Shown: positions 6,312 through 12,645 of the stretch, piece by piece
How the letters are laid out: every line of letters begins with the position of its first letter
Numbering within the stretch: the stretch's first letter is position 1
From: Bacteroidota bacterium
Lineage (GTDB): Bacteria; Bacteroidota; Bacteroidia; B-17B0; Aurantibacillaceae
Direction of reading: 5' to 3'
DNA: 14,420 nucleotides
Assembly (NCBI GenBank): GCA_023433205.1
Contig: JAEZDS010000172.1
Coordinates: 1 to 14,420 of the forward strand
Program-made: the position numbers and the translations under genes
Notes under the pieces: model-generated
Told to the model about the DNA's origin: nothing
Seen by the model: the letters and a program-made list of their open reading frames with translations, nothing else
Databases searched by the model: none

Positions 6312-8948
6312 TCAGCCTCCCACAAGTTTTTTAATTTCACTGAGTTTGAGAAGCGCCTCAACTGGCGTTAGTTTATTGATGTCCATTTGCAGAATGTCAT
6401 CTTTTATCTGTTGTAAAAGCGGATCATTCAGCTGAAAAAAACTAAGCTGCATATCGCTCTTTTTACCGGCCGGTATTTTGGCGCTGCCATTCACCACCAG
6501 GTTCTCGCTTTCATCAAACTCAAACTCATGTTCTTTTTCCAGTTTTTTAAGGATCACATTGGCCCGCTCAATTACAAATGCCGGCATACCTGCCATCCGG
6601 GCAACATGAATCCCAAAACTATGCTCGCTTCCTCCTTCGGTAAGTTTTCTGAGGAAGATGATCTTGTTGCCGCTTTCCTTAACGGAGACATTAAAATTTT
6701 TGATGCGGGGGAAATACTGCTGCATCTCATTTAGCTCATGGTAGTGTGTAGCAAATAAGGTTTTTGCCTTGTTGACCGGCTGTTTGTGTATATACTCTGC
6801 AATACTCCAGGCAATAGAGATGCCATCATAGGTTGACGTGCCCCTGCCTATTTCATCAAGCAAAACAAGACTGCGGGCGCTGAGGTTATTCAGAATACTG
6901 GCCGTTTCATTCATCTCAACCATAAAAGTTGATTCACCGGAACTGATGTTATCAGTAGCACCTACGCGGGTAAATATTTTATCGGTGATGCCCAGCGTAG
7001 CAGATTTGGCCGGTACATAACATCCCATCTGTGCCATCAGTACAATCAGCGCAGTCTGTCGCAGCAATGCCGATTTACCACTCATGTTAGGGCCGGTGAT
7101 CATCATTATCTGCGTGTTGTCGTTGTCAAGGGTCAGACTATTGCTCACATACTGTTCTCCTTCCGGCAGCTGCTGTTCGATTACCGGATGTCTTCCGTCT
7201 TCTATCTCAAGTTTTAAACTATCGTTTAGCTCAGGACGGCAATAATTCCGGCTCTGCGCCAGATCGGCAAAACCACACAGCACGTCTAGCCTGGCCATCA
7301 AGCGCGCATTCTGCTGAATGGGTGCAATATAATCGAACATGTCGCGGATCAGGCTCTCGAATAACTGCTGCTCGATCGCCATTATCTTTTCTTCAGCGCC
7401 CAGAATTTTTTCCTCGTAGGTCTTGAGCTCTGGCGTAATATATCTTTCCGCATTAGTGAGGGTCTGTTTCCTGATCCATTCAGCCGGTACCTTGTCTTTA
7501 TGTACGTTGGTAACCTCAAGGTAATAACCGAACACATTGTTGTAAGCTACCTTTAAAGAAGAAATGCCGGTGTTTTCCACCTCCCTTTGCTGAAGCTGCA
7601 ACAGATAATCCTTTCCATGAAAGGCGATCTTGCGCAGTTCATCAAGCTCGCTGTTTACACCGTCACAGATTACGTTGCCCTTAAGCACATTAACCGGCGC
7701 CTCTTCATTCAATTCATGATCAAGCTTTTCAAATAATACCTGGCAGGGATTGAGCTGATCGGCTATTTTCTGCAATTCGTGACTGCCGCTGTGCTGCAGC
7801 AGCTCTTTGGCAGCGGCTATAAGCGATAACGATCTTTTCAGCTGCACCAGTTCGCGTGGGTTCACTCTTTGCGCGGCCACCTTGGAAACCAGACGTTCAA
7901 GATCGCCTACTTCTTTCAGTACCCCCGCCACCGAAACACGCAGCTCTTCATTGTCAAGAAGAAATGTAACAGCGTCGAGCCTTTCGTTAATGGCTTCAAC
8001 ATCTTTAAGCGGCAAGGCCAGCCACCGACGTAGCAATCGCGCGCCCATGGGTGTAATACTGCGGTCAATCACATCAACCAGACTGGTGCCGTTCTCGGAG
8101 TTGCTGCTGTACAGCTCAAGGTTCCTGATACTGAATTTATCCAGCCACACGTATTTGTCCTCCTCAATCCTGCTAATTCTGCCAATGTGCTGAAGTTTGT
8201 CGTGTTTTGTTTCTCCCAGGTAGTGCATTAAAGCACCGGCAGCACAGATCGCGTGTTTGTGGTCTTCTATGCCGAAACCCTTCAGCGAGAGTGTATCAAA
8301 ATGCCGCAGCAAACTTTCCTGACCGAAATCGAAACCAAATGCCCAGTCATCAAGACCAAAAGAGTAAAATTGTTCAGCGCTTATTTCATTCAGTGAATTC
8401 TTTTTGCTCTTTTCATACAACAGTTCGTTGGGTTTAAAATTCTGAAGAAGTTTCTCAATGTACGACTGGTTGCCTTCTGCCACCAGAAACTCACCGGTTG
8501 AAACATCACAAAGCGCCAGACCGAAAGAGGTTTTCTCAATATGTATGGCCGCCAGAAAGTTATTCTGCGCGTGGTGCAGCACTTTGTCATTAAAGGTAAC
8601 CCCGGGTGTTACAAGTTCTGTAATGCCCCGCTTTACTATACCTTTTACCATTTTTGGGTCTTCCAGCTGATCGCAGATCGCCACCCTGTATCCCGCTCTC
8701 ACCAGTTTAGGCATGTAAGCGTCAAGTGAGTGGTGCGGAAAACCTGCCAGCTCAATATGCGACGCTGAACCATTGGCTCTTTTGGTAAGCACTATGCCCA
8801 GCACTTTCGAGGCTTTAACAGCATCTTCTCCAAAGGTTTCGTAAAAATCGCCAACCCTGAACAGCAGAATGGCATCGGGATACCTGGCTTTGATGCTGTT
8901 GTATTGTTTCATCAAAGGGGTTTCTTTTATTTCGGTAGTTCTGCTCAT
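6312..8948 (-). CDS. mutS: DNA mismatch repair protein MutS
   Basis: This 878-residue protein matches MutS1 in length. It binds mispairs and small loops as a dimer and, with ATP, recruits MutL. The mismatch-reading motif GDFYETFG has F35-Y36-E37, where the Phe stacks on the mispair. The connector, lever and clamp regions fill the middle, including YNNVFGYYLEVT and ERYITPELK in the core. The ATPase domain has Walker A GPNMSGKS (619-626), Walker B LLDEIGRG (696-703, D698/E699) followed by TSTYDG, and ATHYHEL after that. Near the end QLSFF (834-838) resembles the sliding-clamp binding motif, and the tail LTPVEALLKLSEIKKL matches the MutS dimer/tetramer helix. The start ATG is at 8948, with the usual TPLMKQYN opening nearby. 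No frameshift or missing catalytic residue is seen. The gene is flanked by unrelated genes, with no mutL partner in view. Confidence 0.98.
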   Translation of the reverse strand: MSRTTEIKETPLMKQYNSIKARYPDAILLFRVGDFYETFGEDAVKASKVLGIVLTKRANGSASHIELAGFPHHSLDAYMPKLVRAGYRVAICDQLEDPKMVKGIVKRGITELVTPGVTFNDKVLHHAQNNFLAAIHIEKTSFGLALCDVSTGEFLVAEGNQSYIEKLLQNFKPNELLYEKSKKNSLNEISAEQFYSFGLDDWAFGFDFGQESLLRHFDTLSLKGFGIEDHKHAICAAGALMHYLGETKHDKLQHIGRISRIEEDKYVWLDKFSIRNLELYSSNSENGTSLVDVIDRSITPMGARLLRRWLALPLKDVEAINERLDAVTFLLDNEELRVSVAGVLKEVGDLERLVSKVAAQRVNPRELVQLKRSLSLIAAAKELLQHSGSHELQKIADQLNPCQVLFEKLDHELNEEAPVNVLKGNVICDGVNSELDELRKIAFHGKDYLLQLQQREVENTGISSLKVAYNNVFGYYLEVTNVHKDKVPAEWIRKQTLTNAERYITPELKTYEEKILGAEEKIMAIEQQLFESLIRDMFDYIAPIQQNARLMARLDVLCGFADLAQSRNYCRPELNDSLKLEIEDGRHPVIEQQLPEGEQYVSNSLTLDNDNTQIMMITGPNMSGKSALLRQTALIVLMAQMGCYVPAKSATLGITDKIFTRVGATDNISSGESTFMVEMNETASILNNLSARSLVLLDEIGRGTSTYDGISIAWSIAEYIHKQPVNKAKTLFATHYHELNEMQQYFPRIKNFNVSVKESGNKIIFLRKLTEGGSEHSFGIHVARMAGMPAFVIERANVILKKLEKEHEFEFDESENLVVNGSAKIPAGKKSDMQLSFFQLNDPLLQQIKDDILQMDINKLTPVEALLKLSEIKKLVGG

Positions 8949-9056
8949 ACCATTCTAAAATACGGCATACTTTCCAGCCTCTTCCTTCTTTTTTTGAACA
9001 AGTAGGAGCTTTTTATGAATAAAAACCAGCCATGCGTGGTGTAAGGGAAAATTGTA

Positions 9057-9064
9057 TAAATTTG
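9057..9064 (+). promoter_or_regulatory. Candidate -7 promoter box of the DNRLRE surface protein gene
   Basis: TAAATTTG is an exact match to the Bacteroidota -7 box TAnnTTTG and ends 5 bases before the ATG at 9070. No clear TTG is present at the -33 distance. If the box is used, transcription would start at or next to the ATG, giving an almost leaderless mRNA. That position also argues against the in-frame TTG at 9052 as start codon. Confidence 0.4.
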
Positions 9065-9069
9065 ATAGT

Positions 9070-10653
9070 ATGAACAGGATCTGCCAGATACTACTGTTGT
9101 TTTTGGCTCTTGTAAGAGCTAACGCGCAGGTGACTGTTACACTTGCCTGCAGCAGAGATCTTGCGCTTGGTTTCCATGACGGTGCCGGCACCGCAAATAT
9201 CAACTATGGCAGTGCCCAGCAGAACGCGGCCTTCTGGATACCATCGGTGATGAGTTCTTCGGGAACAAACGGAAACAGAGCTTTAATAGACTTCAACCTC
9301 ACTTCCTTACCTCCAAACGCCACGGTCATCAGCGCATCTTTAAATCTGTATGCTACCGGACCTTATGGCACATTGCCAGGCCATGTTGGAAATAACAACA
9401 GTTCTTATCTGAGAAGAGTTACGCAGTCGTGGCAGGAGTTCACCACAACCTGGAACACACAGCCTGCGGCAACAGCAGTTAATCAGGAAACGCTTCCTCA
9501 GTCCACTTCTTCAACGCAGAATTATCCCAATATCAATGTAACGGCTTTGGTGCAGGACATGCTCGCTAACCCTGGCAGCAGTTTTGGATTTCAACTCAGG
9601 CTGGTAAACGAAGTAAATACCAATGGTTTGCTGTTTGCGTCAAAAGATCATTATAATCAGGCCTTACGACCCACACTTATTGTCACTTATTCAGCGTGTC
9701 CCACTTCGATGATGTTAGAACCCATTTACCAGGTGATTTGTAGTGGAAGTACGGCTACTTTTTCCCTGCAAAATTCAGGTACCAATTATTCCTGGTATAA
9801 CTCAGCCACAGGAGGATCGCCTCTTGGCGCTGGACCGGTTTTTGTAACGCCAGCGCTCATCGCCACAGGGTCTGCTCTTACCTACAGTTATTATGTGGGC
9901 GTTGAAGGCTGTTCGCAGTTACCCAGAATACTAATGCCTGTTACCGTTATGCCTCAGCCTGTAGTTGTAATCAGCAGTCCTTCTCTTCAGGTCTGTGCCG
10001 GGCAGAGTCTGCAACTGCTTGCTTCCGGTGCTGTCTCCTACAGCTGGAACACCGGTAACCTTACTAATTTTCTTTCAGTGTCTCCGGCAAATACCACCAC
10101 TTTTTTTGTTACCGGCACCAGCAGTTCAGGCTGTTCTGGTTCCGCCGCTGTTACCATTACTGTTTTACCCCTGCCTGATCTTACTGTGAGCAGTTCAACA
10201 TCGTTGGTATGCAGAGGAACTTCGGCTGTCCTCACGGCCAGTGGCGCAGCATTGTACAGCTGGGCGGGCAGCGATCAGACATTTTTTAATGGCAACCCTT
10301 TTATTGTTAGCCCTGCATCTACCGTCACCTATACACTTTCAGGCACCACCGGCAATTGCAGCTCAAGCAAAGTTTTTGTTATTAACGTGTCTGAATGTTC
10401 AGGTTTGGAAGAGCTTGGTGCTGAATCTTGTTTTTTTTATCCTAATCCGTGTAAAGACATTTTGAATCTGGTTGAACCTGATCAGCAGCCTATTGAACGG
10501 ATTGACTTTTTTGACACTCAGGGAAAATCAGTCAGGTTTATAAATAATCCAGATCCCCAGATCAATATCTCAGCTTTGCCGCGAGGTCTGTATTTGTGTC
10601 GTATCCGCGATGTTTCGGGGAAGGTCTCAGTACAAAAGCTGATTGTGGAGTAA
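9070..10653 (+). CDS. Secreted T9SS cargo protein with DNRLRE/CBM96-like and Ig-like domains
   Basis: The protein has 527 residues from ATG 9070. A TTG 18 bases upstream is in frame but would put charged residues before the signal peptide. The signal peptide covers residues 1-20 and ends ANAQ, a common cut site in this phylum. Residues 23-207 form a DNRLRE-type (CBM96-related) beta domain: GNRALIDFNLTSLP, then YLRRVTQSWQEFTTTWN, then the closing strand RPTLIVTYS. Three Ig-like modules follow (about 210-296, 298-366 and 370-441), each with a cysteine pair (C224/C281, C309/C355, C381/C430). The last two carry the pattern 'C.G...L.ASGA..YSW'. Residues 454-527 form a T9SS type A sorting domain: FFYPNPCKDILNL, then ISALPRGLYLCRI, ending KLIVE. 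The protein is therefore exported, carried over the outer membrane by the Por/T9SS machinery and anchored or released there. Glycan or surface binding is inferred, and no catalytic domain is visible. Confidence 0.88.
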   Translation: MNRICQILLLFLALVRANAQVTVTLACSRDLALGFHDGAGTANINYGSAQQNAAFWIPSVMSSSGTNGNRALIDFNLTSLPPNATVISASLNLYATGPYGTLPGHVGNNNSSYLRRVTQSWQEFTTTWNTQPAATAVNQETLPQSTSSTQNYPNINVTALVQDMLANPGSSFGFQLRLVNEVNTNGLLFASKDHYNQALRPTLIVTYSACPTSMMLEPIYQVICSGSTATFSLQNSGTNYSWYNSATGGSPLGAGPVFVTPALIATGSALTYSYYVGVEGCSQLPRILMPVTVMPQPVVVISSPSLQVCAGQSLQLLASGAVSYSWNTGNLTNFLSVSPANTTTFFVTGTSSSGCSGSAAVTITVLPLPDLTVSSSTSLVCRGTSAVLTASGAALYSWAGSDQTFFNGNPFIVSPASTVTYTLSGTTGNCSSSKVFVINVSECSGLEELGAESCFFYPNPCKDILNLVEPDQQPIERIDFFDTQGKSVRFINNPDPQINISALPRGLYLCRIRDVSGKVSVQKLIVE

Positions 10654-10728
10654 AGGTTGAAATCGTTAATTCAGGTTTGCGTTTACTTGGTTTCCCAGGT
10701 TCATTACCTTCACCTTTTACATTCTAGG

Positions 10729-11178
10729 ATGAGCGATCTAAAAAAACTGCTTTTAAAACAGTGCGAGGCGGCTCTCGCTGCGAAAAGAAAAGTATTAACT
10801 GAAAGTCTTTCGCAGATCGAAGAAAGTCTGCTGAACGAGACCAAAAGCACAGCAGGCGACAAACATGAAACAGGCAGAGCACACATGCAGATTGAACAGG
10901 CCAAATTGCAGGGCATGCTTGCTGATTTGAAAGAGCAGGAGAACCAACTTCAGAGAATTTCTGGTTTACCACAGCACCTGGTGAATACCGGAAGTGTGGT
11001 AGAAACAAACCACGGAGAATTTTTTTTCGCGATAGCTCTGGGCAAGTTAAATGTTGCCGGAAAGGAGATTTATGTTTTGTCGCCGAACTCACCGCTGGGT
11101 AAACAAATGCAGGGAAAAAAGGCGGGCGATCTTTTGCGTGTCAACAATATTGATTACAACATTCTTTCTGTACAGTGA
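10729..11178 (+). CDS. GreA/GreB-like transcription elongation factor family protein
   Basis: This protein has 149 residues from ATG 10729 (MSDLKKLLLK). A TTG 72 bases upstream is in frame, but its extra residues look like translated leader. Residues 1-77 form a long helical hairpin (coiled coil) with the tip NETKSTAGDKHETGR (36-50). Residues 86-149 match the FKBP-like C-terminal domain of Gre factors: GSVVETNHGEFFFAIAL, then SPLGK (121-125), then GKKAGD (129-134). Gre factors enter the RNA polymerase secondary channel and trigger transcript cleavage in backtracked complexes. The tip lacks the standard GreA acidic loop but keeps D44, E47 and E37, so cleavage activity is uncertain. Relatives in Bacteroidota are often mislabelled as 3-oxoacyl-ACP synthase. 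The gene lies 75 bp after the surface protein gene, with no terminator seen between them, so read-through is possible. Confidence 0.75.
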   Translation: MSDLKKLLLKQCEAALAAKRKVLTESLSQIEESLLNETKSTAGDKHETGRAHMQIEQAKLQGMLADLKEQENQLQRISGLPQHLVNTGSVVETNHGEFFFAIALGKLNVAGKEIYVLSPNSPLGKQMQGKKAGDLLRVNNIDYNILSVQ

Positions 11179-11199
11179 TTACGCCGCCACTGCCCTACA

Positions 11200-11237
11200 A
11201 TTAAAACAAGATCCCGGCCTTTTTATGACCGGGATCT
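11200..11237 (-). terminator. Terminator of the oxoamine synthase gene (hairpin between convergent genes)
   Basis: AGATCCCGG (11209-11217) and CCGGGATCT (11229-11237) form a perfect 9-bp stem with an 11-base loop. Read on the minus strand the stem is followed by TTGTTTTAATT, a U-rich tract, so it suits the gene ending at 11278. On the plus strand no U-run follows, although the hairpin may still stop read-through from the Gre-like gene. Confidence 0.75.
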
Positions 11238-11277
11238 GTCTCCCTACGGGGTGAAGGGATATTTGTGTGAGCCTGCG

Positions 11278-12537
11278 TTAAAGTTCCTGCGCGAAACCAC
11301 TCTTAATTTTATCCGAAGCATATTCGCCTCCGTATAATTTGTCTTTCACTTTACTGAAAGACTCAATAGTATATTTTACATCTTCCATGGTGTGCACCGC
11401 GGTTGGAATAAGTCTGAGGATGATCATACCCTTAGGTACAACCGGATACACAACCATTGAACAAAAGATATTGTAATTTTCCCTCAGGTCAATTACCATA
11501 TTGGTTGCCTCAGGAATTGAACCCCGCATATAAACTGGAGTAACCATTGTATCGGTAACGCCAATGTCAAAACCGGCCTCTACCAGCCCTTTTTGAAGTC
11601 CCTTTGCAATTTTCCAAAGTTGTTCACGGTACTCAGGGTGTTTGCGCATCAACTCAAGACGTTTAAGAGCGCCAACTACCAATGGCATAGGAAGACTTTT
11701 TGCAAAGATCTGCGAACGCATATTATACCGTAAGAAAGTCACGATCTCTTTGGTAGAGCTGATAAATCCCCCGATCAAAGCAAAAGATTTTGCGAAGGTG
11801 CCGAAATAAATATCAACCCCATCCTGGCAGCCCTGCTCTTCACCGGTGCCCCCACCGTTAGCACCCATTGTACCGATACCGTGCGCATCGTCAACAAAAA
11901 GTCTGAACTGGTATTTTTTTCTTAATGCAATGATCTCTTTTAATTTTCCCTGATCGCCACGCATGCCGAAAACCCCTTCGGTGATCACAAGAATTCCGCC
12001 GCCTGTCTGGTCAGCCAGACGTTTAGCGCGTTCCAGCTGTTTTTCACAATCCTGAACGTCGTTGTGTTTAAATACAAAACGTTTGCCCATGTGCAGGCGA
12101 ACACCGTCGAGAATACAGGCGTGACTTTCCGCGTCATATACTATTACATCGTGTCGGTCAACCAGCGCGTCAATAGCGCTTACCATTGCCTGATAACCGA
12201 AGTTGCAGAGAATAGTGTCTTCTTTCTGTACAAAAGCGCTCAGTTCTTTTTCAAGTTGCTCGTGTTTGTCGGTATTACCGCTCATCATACGGGCACCCAT
12301 TGGAAGCGCTAAACCATATTCAGCTGAAGCATCGGCATCAGCTTTACGCACTTCGGGGTGGTTGGCAAGCCCCAGGTAGTTATTCAGACTCCAGTTGAGC
12401 AGTTTTTTGCCCCTGAAATCCATATGGGGATCAATGTCGCCCTGTAATTTAGGAAATGTAAAATAGCCGTGACTTTCTTTCGCGTGCTCACCAATCGGTC
12501 CCAGGTTCTTCCTGATCTTTTCAAAAATGTCTTTCAT
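11278..12537 (-). CDS. PLP-dependent alpha-oxoamine synthase (serine palmitoyltransferase / cysteate acyltransferase type)
   Basis: The protein has 419 residues from ATG 12537 (MKDIFEKIRKNLGP). The codon just before is TTG and is not needed. It is a fold-type I PLP enzyme of the family that condenses an amino acid with an acyl-CoA/ACP and releases CO2 (KBL, AONS, SPT). Visible residues are the cofactor-stacking H139 in ESHACILDG, D216 and H219 in VDDAHGIG, and Schiff-base lysine K250 in GTFAKSF. The SLNNYLGLANHPEV and MGARMMSGNTDKHEQLE regions also fit. The context of single-gene transcription with no threonine dehydrogenase or biotin genes nearby makes KBL or BioF less likely. In Bacteroidota such enzymes start sphingolipid synthesis (serine) or sulfonolipid/capnine synthesis (cysteate). 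Which substrate applies cannot be read from the sequence. The gene faces the Gre-like gene and diverges from the Ig-repeat protein gene. Confidence 0.87.
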   Translation of the reverse strand: MKDIFEKIRKNLGPIGEHAKESHGYFTFPKLQGDIDPHMDFRGKKLLNWSLNNYLGLANHPEVRKADADASAEYGLALPMGARMMSGNTDKHEQLEKELSAFVQKEDTILCNFGYQAMVSAIDALVDRHDVIVYDAESHACILDGVRLHMGKRFVFKHNDVQDCEKQLERAKRLADQTGGGILVITEGVFGMRGDQGKLKEIIALRKKYQFRLFVDDAHGIGTMGANGGGTGEEQGCQDGVDIYFGTFAKSFALIGGFISSTKEIVTFLRYNMRSQIFAKSLPMPLVVGALKRLELMRKHPEYREQLWKIAKGLQKGLVEAGFDIGVTDTMVTPVYMRGSIPEATNMVIDLRENYNIFCSMVVYPVVPKGMIILRLIPTAVHTMEDVKYTIESFSKVKDKLYGGEYASDKIKSGFAQEL

Positions 12538-12540
12538 CAA

Positions 12541-12555
12541 CTCTGAATTTCAGAG
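12541..12555 (-). promoter_or_regulatory. Palindrome at the presumed transcription start of the oxoamine synthase gene
   Basis: CTCTGAA (12541-12547) and TTCAGAG (12549-12555) are exact complements around one central base. The site lies between the -7 box at 12558-12565 and the ATG at 12537. It would overlap the transcription start and fill most of a short leader. It could be a repressor site or a 5' stem-loop. Confidence 0.45.
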
Positions 12556-12557
12556 CA

Positions 12558-12565
12558 CAAAGGTA
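12558..12565 (-). promoter_or_regulatory. Candidate -7 promoter box of the oxoamine synthase gene
   Basis: On the minus strand the sequence reads TACCTTTG, an exact TAnnTTTG match. A TTTT stretch lies 20 bases further upstream in the -33 position. Transcription would begin near 12553, giving a leader of about 16 bases. Confidence 0.55.
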
Positions 12566-12622
12566 CTGCTTTTTTAGTTACGCCGAAAATGCCTGTATGG
12601 TCGTGAATGTGGGACTATTAGC

Positions 12623-12630
12623 TACTTTTG
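12623..12630 (+). promoter_or_regulatory. Candidate -7 promoter box of the Ig-repeat protein gene
   Basis: TACTTTTG matches TAnnTTTG exactly and lies 15 bases before the ATG at 12646. No good TTG is found at the -33 distance. Together with the box at 12558-12565 it makes a compact divergent promoter region of about 105 bases. Confidence 0.45.
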
Positions 12631-12645
12631 GTAAAAATCATACCC

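Noticed and set aside
7807..8193. Open frame of 128 codons on the plus strand inside mutS
   Set aside because: It lies opposite a fully conserved mutS frame, and its low-complexity Ser/Arg-rich product looks like antisense translation.
9052..9069. TTG start for the DNRLRE protein
   Set aside because: ATG 9070 gives a proper signal peptide, and the TTG would lie upstream of the -7 box.
10657..10728. TTG start and N-terminal extension of the Gre-like protein
   Set aside because: The coiled coil begins right after ATG 10729, and the extension has no counterpart in Gre factors.
10724..11092. Minus-strand frame of 122 codons over the Gre-like gene
   Set aside because: It is a shadow of the well-supported Gre-like frame, and its product has no recognisable domain.
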